64,000 nucleotides of DNA from RI-153 sp963752935. Lineage in GTDB: Bacteria; Chloroflexota; Anaerolineae; Caldilineales; Caldilineaceae. The translations under genes were made by a program, and so were the position numbers. The DNA is taken from positions 558,001 to 622,000 of the forward strand of contig CAVWAL010000009.1 of NCBI GenBank assembly GCA_963752935.1. Reading direction: 5' to 3'. The notes under the pieces were generated by a model that ran no database searches, was not told the origin of the DNA, and saw only the letters and a list, made by a program, of their open reading frames with translations. Each line of letters opens with the position of its first letter. Position 1 is the first letter of the stretch. Shown here piece by piece: positions 50,155 to 57,871 of this stretch.

Positions 50155-51083
50155 TCTTCGTTGTCGGCGCCGCCAACGATCTGCCGGTAGATCGTATCAA
50201 GATCGTCGTCACTGTAAAAATGGACAACCAATCTGCCGCTTCCGTCGCTGCGTCGATCCAGGCTCACCTTAGTGCCAAGCGTCGAACGGAAGCGCGCCTC
50301 CAGCGAGCGCAAATGAGCCTCTACCTGCGGGGACGTACTCGGCGGGGTCGATTCAGGCGCGGGGTCGAGCAACTTGCGCACCAGCGCTTCAGTCTGTCGC
50401 ACATTCAAATCACGCGCCAGCACCTGCTCCAGGGCGATCTCCATAACGCCGGCATCGGCCAATGGAAGCAAAGCGCGAGCATGGCCGGCGCTCACCGCTT
50501 CATCGTTTAGCGCCGACTGGATGCTCACCGGCAACGACAACAAGCGCACCGCATTGGCCACGGCAGATCGACTCTTGCCCACACGCTCGGCAACCTGGGC
50601 CTGCGTCAGGTTGAACTCCTTGAGCAAAGACTGGTAGGCCGACGCTTCTTCAAGCGGGTTGAGATCAGCGCGCTGGACATTCTCGATCAATGCCCATTCG
50701 AGCAATTGCTGTGAAGTCGCCTCGCGCACGATCACAGGCACTTCGCCGAGACCGGCGGCCTGCGCGGCGCGCCAGCGCCGTTCGCCGGCGATCAGCCAAT
50801 ACCGATCGGGCTGGCCCGGCGTCTCGGTGACGATGAGGGGCTGAATCAAACCGTGCTCGGCAATCGACGCCGCCAACTCGGCCAGGGCATTTGGATCGAA
50901 ACGGGTACGTGGTTGGTGCGGATTGGGCAGTATGGCAGTGACGGCAATCAGACGCACGCCCCCAGTCTCGGTTTCGGCCACCAGCCGATCCTGTAACTCG
51001 GGATTAGACGCGGCGCTACCGAGCAGGGCATCTAGTCCGCGTCCCAGGCCACGACGCCGTTTGGCATTGGCGCGCTCGTTCAC
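50151..51083 (-). CDS. parB: Chromosome partitioning protein ParB
   Basis: A 310-residue partition protein that loads on parS sites and spreads as a CTP-gated clamp. The N-terminal domain has LPNPHQPRTRFD, AEHGLIQPLIV and GERRWRAAQAAG (CTP-binding). The middle has the HTH (LTQAQVAERVGKSRSAVANAVRLL) and the C-terminal 40 residues form the dimer domain. It overlaps parA by ATGA. No complete parS site was found in the window. Confidence 0.96.
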   Translation of the reverse strand: MNERANAKRRRGLGRGLDALLGSAASNPELQDRLVAETETGGVRLIAVTAILPNPHQPRTRFDPNALAELAASIAEHGLIQPLIVTETPGQPDRYWLIAGERRWRAAQAAGLGEVPVIVREATSQQLLEWALIENVQRADLNPLEEASAYQSLLKEFNLTQAQVAERVGKSRSAVANAVRLLSLPVSIQSALNDEAVSAGHARALLPLADAGVMEIALEQVLARDLNVRQTEALVRKLLDPAPESTPPSTSPQVEAHLRSLEARFRSTLGTKVSLDRRSDGSGRLVVHFYSDDDLDTIYRQIVGGADNEE

Positions 51084-51922
51084 GCTTCATCCTCCTCGAT
51101 CACATCACTCGGCACGAAACTATTCGGGTCCGTCGAAGTGTCCGCCGGCATGCCTTCTACACGCGCCTGGAACTCTAGCGCCAGTGCGGCATAGGCGCGA
51201 CCGCCGCTGCTCTCGGGCGCATAGCTCAGAATGGTCTGCCCATAGCTGGGCGCTTCACTGAGCCGCACATTACGCGGAATTGATGTTTGAAAGACCCGCT
51301 GAGGGAAGAAGCGATGGACTTCGTCGACCACCTGTTGGTTAAGGTTGATGCGAGAATCATACATCGTCAAAACCACACCGGCGACCTCAAGAGACGGATT
51401 TAGGAGGTCGTGCACCTGCTGAATCGTACGCAAGAGCATGGTCAGCCCTTCGAGAGCAAGGTATTCACATTGTACAGGCACAATGACGCCGGATGTCGCC
51501 GCGGTCAGGGCGTTGACCGTTATCAACCCCAGGCTGGGAGGGCTATCCAGAAAGATATAGTCGTAGTCGGCTTCCACTACGGCCAGCGCTCTTGCCAGCA
51601 GACTCTCACGCGCCGCCATGCCTGCCATCTCGACCTCGGCCCCGGCCAGTTCGACATTAGCGGGCAGCAGGTGCAGCGTATTACGCTCGCTGGGCAGGAT
51701 CGCGTCCGGCGCCGAGACCTGATTGAGCAGCACATCATACAGGCTCACTTCCAGCGCGCGTGGATCGTATCCAACGCTGGTGGTAGCGTTGCCCTGGGGA
51801 TCCGAATCGACGATCAAAACCCTGCGATTCGCTGCCGCCAGATAGGCAGCCAGATTGACGGCAGTTGTGGTCTTGCCCACCCCGCCCTTTTGATTGGCAA
51901 ATGCGAAAATGCGAGCAGCCAT
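51080..51922 (-). CDS. parA: Chromosome partitioning ATPase ParA (Soj)
   Basis: A 280-residue Walker-type ATPase. The deviant Walker A NQKGGVGKTTTAVNLA is at about residues 9-24, then LIVDSDPQGNATTSVG (Walker A') and YIFLDSPPSLGLITVNAL (Walker B). The short N-terminus without an HTH fits chromosomal Soj proteins. The Asp in the B motif and both signature lysine positions are intact. Confidence 0.97.
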   Translation of the reverse strand: MAARIFAFANQKGGVGKTTTAVNLAAYLAAANRRVLIVDSDPQGNATTSVGYDPRALEVSLYDVLLNQVSAPDAILPSERNTLHLLPANVELAGAEVEMAGMAARESLLARALAVVEADYDYIFLDSPPSLGLITVNALTAATSGVIVPVQCEYLALEGLTMLLRTIQQVHDLLNPSLEVAGVVLTMYDSRINLNQQVVDEVHRFFPQRVFQTSIPRNVRLSEAPSYGQTILSYAPESSGGRAYAALALEFQARVEGMPADTSTDPNSFVPSDVIEEDEA

Positions 51923-51925
51923 AAA

Positions 51926-52840
51926 CTACACCTCACCCTGCCACCGCCACGGATACGCATCCATATAATCAAGGACCTGTTGGTGAGTCGGGATCCCTTC
52001 TACGCCCACGCCTTCGACCCCAAACGAAGCCGTCACATTAGCGTAGCGCGCCGAGATCAATGGATCGCCTGTCTGGCGATAATGGAGCAGAAAGGCTGTG
52101 GCGAAGGTGTCACCGGCTCCGGTCGGGTCGACTTCGCGTGCCGGTCGCGGCGGCACCTGAATCACATGCACAACTTCTTGCGTGCGACGCCAATAGACGG
52201 TGCTGCCCTCGCGATACTGGGTCATGATCACCAGCGGCGTCCAGTTGAGGAAGAAGTCGATCTGATCGAGATCGCCGCCGATGTCCTCGATCGAGAGGAT
52301 CAACACGTCGAGGTGGGGCACAATCGAGCGGGCGCTCTCCCATTCAATCGCATGCACAAGCCCATCGGCATCCCAGCGGCGCATCCATCCCTGGGGAACG
52401 GCAGCGACCAGCGTGTCTCTGGCAAAAACAGCCGCCAAATCCGCCGAGATTTCGCCTACCAGCGGTCCTAACAGCGCAATCTGTGGACTGTGCAGATGGG
52501 CAGGCAGGTCGGCTGCCGTAATCGAGCGTGCCGGCGTATAGCAGTATTGAACGCGCCCTTGCTCGGTGTAGATATTGGCAAAGGTGGTAGTGCAGGCGCT
52601 GGGAAGGACGAGCACCTCCGCATGCCGGCGAAGGAAGCTGAGATCGACGTTATGCGCGGCGCGGGTCAGCACGACCGGACGATAACCAAGTCGAGATGCA
52701 GTGACCGCAGCGAAACTGACGGTGCCGCCAAGAGTATATTCATCGCTATCGGCATCGTTGTGGAGCAGATCACGGGTCACATGACCGATGGCGAGAAAGT
52801 CCACACGTTCGTCGTCTTGTCTTGTCAGAGCAGGCGGCAT
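51926..52840 (-). CDS. PfkB-family carbohydrate/nucleoside kinase
   Basis: A 304-residue kinase. FLAIGHVTRDLL near the start, YTLGGTVSFAAVTASRLG (substrate loop) and the C-terminal VDPTGAGDTFATAFLLHY, with the catalytic Asp and anion hole, define the ribokinase family. ATG 52840 is preferred to 52897 because GGATG lies just upstream and the extra codons are not family-like. It precedes parA by three bases; its link to partitioning is unclear. Confidence 0.88.
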   Translation of the reverse strand: MPPALTRQDDERVDFLAIGHVTRDLLHNDADSDEYTLGGTVSFAAVTASRLGYRPVVLTRAAHNVDLSFLRRHAEVLVLPSACTTTFANIYTEQGRVQYCYTPARSITAADLPAHLHSPQIALLGPLVGEISADLAAVFARDTLVAAVPQGWMRRWDADGLVHAIEWESARSIVPHLDVLILSIEDIGGDLDQIDFFLNWTPLVIMTQYREGSTVYWRRTQEVVHVIQVPPRPAREVDPTGAGDTFATAFLLHYRQTGDPLISARYANVTASFGVEGVGVEGIPTHQQVLDYMDAYPWRWQGEV

Positions 52841-52968
52841 TTTCACATCCGAATAAACAGGAATAGTTAAACCAGTGTGAGGGCAGAGGTTGGTCAAAAA
52901 GTACCGGGGAGTTGAGCCGACTAGAAACAGGAAGTTTCAGGCATCATACAACCCCACGTGGAAGAGAA

Positions 52969-52999
52969 AAACCCCACCCAAGGGTCTTGGGTGGGGTTT
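52969..52999 (-). terminator. Strong terminator after jag
   Basis: AAACCCCACCCAAG (52969-52982) pairs fully with 52986-52999 across the loop GGT. On the minus strand the stem is followed by TTTTTCTC, ending the yidC-jag transcript 19 bases after the jag stop. Confidence 0.9.
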
Positions 53000-53017
53000 A
53001 TTGTACTGTGCGGGGGG

Positions 53018-53956
53018 CTATTTGGGCAAGATCTGCACTTTACGCCGGTCCGCTTCCCCGATGCTTTCGGTGTAGACACCAGTATGGTTGCGCAAGGCAA
53101 TATGCACCAATCGCCGCTCGTTGGCGGGCATCGGCTCCAGGGCGACGGCGCGACCTGTTTGCAGCACTTGTTCGGCCATTCGCTCGGCCATGTGCAACAG
53201 TTGCTCGGCACGACGCGCTTTGTAGCCATCGACATCGACCACAATATTCGTCCAGCGGTGGATGCGCTGGTTAACCATGAGTCGAATCAGATACTGAATG
53301 CTGGCCAACGTCTCGCCGTGACGACCGATCAACATGCCCAAATTGCCACCGATCACGTTGAGGGTCAGCGGTGCGCTTTCGCTTTGCGACTCAGTCCAGG
53401 ATGCCTCGACATCGGCCTCAAACCCCATGTGTTCCAGTAACTCTAGCAGAAGGCCCGATGCAAGTTCGGCCAGATCATCAGGGTTGACATCACCATCGTA
53501 GGCCTGTCCTTCGTCATCATCGTAGCCGTGACCCTCTTCCTTACTATCCTCAGCGGCCACTGTGTCGTCCGCAGCAGGCTGGGCAGCGGCAGCAGCGGGT
53601 TTTTCTTCAACCGCCACAGGTTCAGCGGCAGTTGGCGGCGTACTGTCTGTGGCTGGGCTTGGGGTTGGCTCGGCAACCGGGACATCTGCGGCTGTTGGTG
53701 CTTGCGCGGCCTCAGGTGCAGGTGCAGGCGCCGGCGGAGGTGCGGGTGCGGGTTTTTCGGGCGCAGGCGCTGCAACCTTAGGCGGAACGGTGATACGGAC
53801 ACGCGCATTACTGCTGCCGATACCCAGCAAACCACGGCTGCCCTCGTGCAGCACGTCAATCTCCACTTCATTGCGAGAAAGCCCTAATTGCCGCAGTCCG
53901 TCAGCGATGGCAGCGTCTACGCTTTTGGCAGAAAATTCGTAGTTCGTCCCACTCAT
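53018..53956 (-). CDS. jag: RNA-binding protein Jag/KhpB
   Basis: A 312-residue protein. The Jag-N domain (SAKSVDAAIADGLRQLGLSRNEVEIDVL, GLLGIGSSNARV) is followed by about 115 residues of Ala/Pro-rich then acidic linker, and the KH domain (GGNLGMLIGRHGETLASIQYL, where the GxxG is IGRHG), then R3H (EPMPANERRLVHIALRN). It binds RNA and is linked to cell elongation in Gram-positive relatives. The linker is much longer than usual. Gene order yidC-jag is conserved across bacteria. Confidence 0.94.
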   Translation of the reverse strand: MSGTNYEFSAKSVDAAIADGLRQLGLSRNEVEIDVLHEGSRGLLGIGSSNARVRITVPPKVAAPAPEKPAPAPPPAPAPAPEAAQAPTAADVPVAEPTPSPATDSTPPTAAEPVAVEEKPAAAAAQPAADDTVAAEDSKEEGHGYDDDEGQAYDGDVNPDDLAELASGLLLELLEHMGFEADVEASWTESQSESAPLTLNVIGGNLGMLIGRHGETLASIQYLIRLMVNQRIHRWTNIVVDVDGYKARRAEQLLHMAERMAEQVLQTGRAVALEPMPANERRLVHIALRNHTGVYTESIGEADRRKVQILPK

Positions 53957-53959
53957 ACG

Positions 53960-54952
53960 TTATTTCCTCTTTCTCTGGCGACGAGAAGACTTGCGGACGG
54001 CCTCTTCTGCAGCGCCGTTGGCACTGGCGGATCCACTCTTGGATCCGTTGACAGTCGATGACGTCGTAGATACAGAATCGTTCACCTTGGTCGTTGCAGG
54101 GGCGCTGGCCGTAGTCGGATTCATGCGCATAATGGCGAGTTGCTGGCCCATCTGCAACAGATTGCTGGTTACCCAATACAGGGTCAGGCCGGCGGGTACC
54201 TGAAGCGTAAAGAAACCAAACATCAAAGTCATGACGCTGGTCATCTGCGTCATCATTTTGCCTTGACCGTCACCGCTGGTGGGTGCAGGCGTGGGCGTCA
54301 TATACTTCTGCATATAGACCTGGCTCACCATCAGCAGGGCAGGCAGAATCAAGTACCCAAACAGCACGGCGTACTGCCCACTGTTAAACAGTTGGGGAAT
54401 CCAATTCAACCCCTCAGTGAAGTGTGGAAAGCCGAGATCCGGAATCCAAAAGAAGTGGGCATTGTTCAGGCGCGGGCCCAGCGCCACCAGCGCAGCGTAT
54501 AGCCCAAACAACACCGGCATCTGAATAACCAACGGCAAACAGCCGCTAAGCGGATTGACGCCGGCTTCCTGATAGAGCTTCATCTGCTCGGCGGCGATTT
54601 TTTCGCGATCCTTGCCGTACTTTTTCTGAAGTTCCTGAAGTTTGGGTTGCAGTTCACGCTGGGCTTGCATCCCGCGGATTTGGGTCATCGTCAGGGGAAA
54701 CGTTACCAGCTTGATGATAACCGTAAAGAGGATAATCGCAAAGCCCCAACTATAGGGGATTGAAAGGGCAGAGATTGCATCGTTGAGCCAGATCAACGCA
54801 GTGGCCAGCGGCCACACCGCCAACGTCTGCCACAGGCCTTCAGGTGCCGTCGTGGTCACATCCACACCTGAGCGTGGCACACCACAGCCGCCCAATAGCA
54901 GCATTGTCGCCATCAGCAACAAGATCAGAACGAGATGCTTTCGTTTCACCAT
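53960..54952 (-). CDS. yidC: Membrane protein insertase YidC
   Basis: A 330-residue Oxa1/YidC insertase starting at ATG 54952 behind GAGGAG. It has a lipobox (LLLGGC, about residue 23) as in Gram-positive SpoIIIJ types, and no large periplasmic domain. Core helices include WGFAIILFTVIIKLVTFPL with the conserved positive residue after it, the coiled hairpin QRELQPKLQELQKKYG, and NPLSGCLPLVIQMPVLFGLYAAL. A short charged tail ends in RRQRKRK. It has its own promoter and lies four bases before jag. Confidence 0.95.
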   Translation of the reverse strand: MVKRKHLVLILLLMATMLLLGGCGVPRSGVDVTTTAPEGLWQTLAVWPLATALIWLNDAISALSIPYSWGFAIILFTVIIKLVTFPLTMTQIRGMQAQRELQPKLQELQKKYGKDREKIAAEQMKLYQEAGVNPLSGCLPLVIQMPVLFGLYAALVALGPRLNNAHFFWIPDLGFPHFTEGLNWIPQLFNSGQYAVLFGYLILPALLMVSQVYMQKYMTPTPAPTSGDGQGKMMTQMTSVMTLMFGFFTLQVPAGLTLYWVTSNLLQMGQQLAIMRMNPTTASAPATTKVNDSVSTTSSTVNGSKSGSASANGAAEEAVRKSSRRQRKRK

Positions 54953-55059
54953 GTTTCTCCTCATCAATGCGCTATTCGTGCGCTGGGATCAGCCTCGGCA
55001 CTCTGGATTCTTGGGCAAATCCAGCACCAGAGGCGATCACCGACGTAGCAAGCGTTCAT

Positions 55060-55088
55060 TTTATACGTGACAGTGCCACACGCGACAA
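55060..55088 (-). promoter_or_regulatory. Promoter upstream of yidC
   Basis: On the minus strand TTGTCG (55083-55088), a 17-base spacer and TATAAA (55060-55065), leaving a leader of about 100 bases before yidC. Confidence 0.55.
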
Positions 55089-55155
55089 TACGGTATTCAG
55101 AGATTTGAGTAGCAAACCTACCCTACACTCTAAGCACAACGTGGATCAAGCGAAA

Positions 55156-55365
55156 TCAGGGGACGGGGTCATATCCACCTGGGTGCCACGGATGGCACCG
55201 TGCAATGCGCTTGAGGCCCATCCACCCACCACGGGCCGCCCCATACTTTTCGATTGCTTCCAACGTATACTGGGAACAGGTAGGTAGGTAACGGCAGTTA
55301 CTGCCCAGTAGCGGTGAAATAAAGCGTTGATAAAAACGAATGAGTCCAATAGCGACGGTTCGCAC
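55156..55365 (-). CDS. yidD: Membrane protein insertion efficiency factor YidD
   Basis: A 69-residue protein. The start GTG 55365 has GGGAG at the right distance; a longer frame to 55416 adds unlikely residues. The family hallmark is nearly complete: LIRFYQRFISPLLG, CRYLPTCSQYTLEAIEKYG, RIARCHPWHPGGYDPVP. YidD helps YidC-dependent insertion from the inner membrane face. It lies between rnpA and yidC as usual, 82 bases after rnpA. Confidence 0.92.
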   Translation of the reverse strand: MRTVAIGLIRFYQRFISPLLGSNCRYLPTCSQYTLEAIEKYGAARGGWMGLKRIARCHPWHPGGYDPVP

Positions 55366-55447
55366 TCTTGTCTCCCAGAATACACTACTAGAGCAAGGAC
55401 GACGGATTGCAAACAACGAACCAGAGGCGGCGTCGAGGGCAACAAGT

Positions 55448-55822
55448 CTACTTCGACACCTCCACCGTAGCAGATGGAGGCGCCTGTTCCTCTAACAAAG
55501 ACGCCCGCCGAAGCAGGCGGGCGCAGGCGGCATCGATCTCATGAAAATCCGCATTGCGAATTGGGTTTCGGGCAATAAAGACCACATCCCAGCCGGGCTG
55601 TACCTGTCCCATCCTCAGACGCACTGCTTCGCGTATCTGCCGTTTGATTCGATTTCGGATGACGGCATTGCCAATGCGCCGGCTAACCGAAAACCCAAAT
55701 CGACTGAAAGCCAATGAGTTAGGCAGCGCGCAGAGCACCAGTTTCTGATCGCTGTAAGAGCGTCCACGTCGACGGATTTCCTGAAAACGCTCATTTTCCC
55801 GTACCCGGTATCGACGTTTCAC
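55448..55822 (-). CDS. rnpA: Ribonuclease P protein component
   Basis: A 124-residue protein cofactor for tRNA 5' processing. FGFSVSRRIGNAVIRNRIKRQIREAVRL is the RNR motif, given here as overlapping parts (SRRIGNAVIRNRIKRQIRE about residues 47-65). The N-terminus RYRVRENERFQEIRRRG also fits. Length is normal. It follows rpmH by 90 bases. Confidence 0.95.
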   Translation of the reverse strand: MKRRYRVRENERFQEIRRRGRSYSDQKLVLCALPNSLAFSRFGFSVSRRIGNAVIRNRIKRQIREAVRLRMGQVQPGWDVVFIARNPIRNADFHEIDAACARLLRRASLLEEQAPPSATVEVSK

Positions 55823-55912
55823 GTCTCACTACGCTAACCAAAGGACTGAATGTCCGGCAGATACTCTAACAAAGATCAAAGAGTCAACGACAGCCTGAAT
55901 CAAAAGCGAACT

Positions 55913-56077
55913 TTAGAAGTCAGACTTGCGTGTGCTCAATGTCACCGTCAATACTCTACGACCACGTAATCGACGACGCCGCAACACGTTGCGCCCACCG
56001 GGTGTGGCCATGCGGCTACGAAAACCATGAGTTCGCTTGCGCTTACGTACTTTGGGCTGCCAGGTTCGCTTAGGCAT
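55913..56077 (-). CDS. rpmH: 50S ribosomal protein L34
   Basis: A 54-residue protein from ATG 56077 to TAA at 55913. It starts MPKRTWQPKVRKRKRTHGFR and continues SRMATPGGRNVLRRRRLRGR, which is L34. The C-terminus (RVLTVTLSTRKSDF) is longer than the common 44-46 residue form by about eight residues. AAGGAG lies nine bases upstream. A near-perfect promoter lies about 130 bases before it. Confidence 0.97.
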   Translation of the reverse strand: MPKRTWQPKVRKRKRTHGFRSRMATPGGRNVLRRRRLRGRRVLTVTLSTRKSDF

Positions 56078-56205
56078 GAGAAATTTCTCCTTATAGTTCC
56101 TAAAATTGCTGTGAACTTCACATCAAACAAAAGATGCAGCCAGGATCACAGGCGATTTCAGGGATAAAAACCAGATAGACGCGTCGGTGATACTGCCAAG
56201 CGCTA

Positions 56206-56235
56206 ATTATATGGGCCGAACCAGGATCATGTCAA
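56206..56235 (-). promoter_or_regulatory. Consensus promoter of rpmH-rnpA
   Basis: The gap 56078-56452 has no gene and no recognisable DnaA box cluster. On the minus strand it carries TTGACA (56230-56235), an 18-base spacer and TATAAT (56206-56211), both perfect, with a leader of about 120 bases before rpmH. Confidence 0.85.
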
Positions 56236-56355
56236 ATTGAAGGCCCATTCTGGGCTATTTGATTCTAGCGAATTTGCCAAAAAACGGCATCGGCAGCCGT
56301 CAACCATCCATCGAACTACCATCGCATTTCCGTAGTGCGATCGCATTTTGAATGA

Positions 56356-56386
56356 TTGTACAGGCACTTCGCGGGTGTGGTATAGT
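56356..56386 (+). promoter_or_regulatory. Possible promoter of the coiled-coil/TM gene
   Basis: TTGTAC (56356-56361), a long 19-base spacer, and TATAGT (56381-56386) with TGTGG just before it (extended -10). Confidence 0.4.
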
Positions 56387-56452
56387 TTTACCAGAGTTCA
56401 GATTGAAACGCCGACAGGTTGAAGACGTTTCGATCCATTTGATAGGAGTGTT

Positions 56453-57865
56453 ATGGCAAATCGAGTACACCGAGAATCTACCTGGCCTCGACGTGCTACT
56501 ACAGCGGAAACCTCCGACCGCCAAGACAACCATATCGATGCTGCCCATGGTGCCCGTCCTCTTCCATCCGCGGGCAATGGTACACCATCTGGCTCTGCCA
56601 CTACGATCTTCGACTTTCAAGTGCCTGATGTTAGCAGGCAAGAGGTCAATGATCTCTATCGACGCGCCGAGTATTTGCTCGACGAGATGGAGATGGGGGC
56701 TGCTGATCGCGGCGCAGTGAACGGATCTGCACCCGATCACAATGGCAACGATCACAAAACGTTCGGCGCAGCGGAAGCGGAAGTTGCGGCTCATCCTTCG
56801 CGTGCCGCTGCTTCGACCGCGCCTGTGCTGTCCAATCCAGCAGAAAGCCGCTCACGCGTCTTGCCTGAAGCAGCCCTGCCTTCGATTCGCAGCCGTCCAC
56901 AGCCGCCTTCAGCAAGCAACGGGGCGACGCAGGCGCCGCCAACGTTATCATCAATGTCGGCGGCAGATCCAGTGATGGCGCCGCCAACGGTGCATCCGCC
57001 AATCACAGGCACGACGACGGCAAATCGCCCTGCACTGGGTCAATCACTGGGTCAACCGACCGCAGCGCAAGGTTCCGTGCTAGATACACCGATTTCCTCC
57101 TCGCCCAACAGCACAGGGAGACGTCTTGCCGTCAGGCCGGTTGTCTCGGTTTCAGAGCAAAAAGTACGTGAACTTGAGGTAGAAATTGATGAGATCTACG
57201 CGCATGTCAATCGTCTGCAAGCGAAGCGGCGCGAAGTCACCGGTCATGCGCTCTCTTTGCTGCGCGAAGCTCGTGTGATCCTACAGACACAACCCGAACG
57301 CTACGGACGCGCCGAGTACAACGTCCGTCAGGTACGCATGATCCTGGAAAGGGCGCGTGAGGGCCGCCGTCGGTCGTTACGCTATGGCGTGCTGCTGTTC
57401 GCCTACCTGGCGCTGTGGCTGACAGTCTGTGCCGGTGCCATGACATCACTCTACCTGTACGGAGTGGAGATTCAGATCATCCTGACCGAGGTGTTGGGCA
57501 GTGGAAGTCGTCTGGCTGCACATTCCATGCCGCTCCTATGGACACTCTTTGCCGGCGGCGCAGGTGGCGCATTAGGCGCAGCGGCCTCGCTTGTTGTACA
57601 GATGAGACAAGGCCAGGAGTTCGACCGCCAGTATGCGTTGCGGTACACGATCCAACCGGTCATGGGTGTGGTGCTGGCGCTGGCTACTTATTTCCTTTGC
57701 AATTTGATCTTCAATGCAGTAGCGGTTGACCTGACGGCTGAGGTTGTGACAAGCGCCATCCCTGCAGTGCTGGCCTTTGCCGCCGGCCTTTGGCAAGAGA
57801 TGGTCTATACCCTGCTCTACCGCCTCACAGGCATCTTCCGGTTGAGCAGCAGCCGTCGCCGCTAG
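56453..57865 (+). CDS. Coiled-coil protein with four C-terminal TM helices
   Basis: A 470-residue protein of unknown function. The first 240 residues are Ala/Pro/Ser-rich and probably unfolded, with one short helical segment (DFQVPDVSRQEVNDLYRRAEYLLDEM split at about 46-72). A coiled coil follows (about 243-310; KVRELEVEIDEIYAHVNRLQ). Four membrane helices occupy about 315-465 (YGVLLFAYLALWLTVCAGAM; LLWTLFAGGAGGALGAAASL; VMGVVLALATYFLCNLIFN; AIPAVLAFAAGLWQEMVYTLL). It ends six bases before priA. Confidence 0.7.
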   Translation: MANRVHRESTWPRRATTAETSDRQDNHIDAAHGARPLPSAGNGTPSGSATTIFDFQVPDVSRQEVNDLYRRAEYLLDEMEMGAADRGAVNGSAPDHNGNDHKTFGAAEAEVAAHPSRAAASTAPVLSNPAESRSRVLPEAALPSIRSRPQPPSASNGATQAPPTLSSMSAADPVMAPPTVHPPITGTTTANRPALGQSLGQPTAAQGSVLDTPISSSPNSTGRRLAVRPVVSVSEQKVRELEVEIDEIYAHVNRLQAKRREVTGHALSLLREARVILQTQPERYGRAEYNVRQVRMILERAREGRRRSLRYGVLLFAYLALWLTVCAGAMTSLYLYGVEIQIILTEVLGSGSRLAAHSMPLLWTLFAGGAGGALGAAASLVVQMRQGQEFDRQYALRYTIQPVMGVVLALATYFLCNLIFNAVAVDLTAEVVTSAIPAVLAFAAGLWQEMVYTLLYRLTGIFRLSSSRRR

Positions 57866-57871
57866 GATCCC

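Noticed and set aside
52950..52965. parS site near parAB (AACCCCACGTGGAAGA)
   Set aside because: Only about 11 of 16 positions match the ParB consensus; the right half fits but the left half does not. Too weak to call.
56078..56452. oriC with DnaA boxes beside rpmH
   Set aside because: No TTATNCACA-type box or AT-rich unwinding stretch was found by eye; only the rpmH promoter and a possible divergent promoter are supported.
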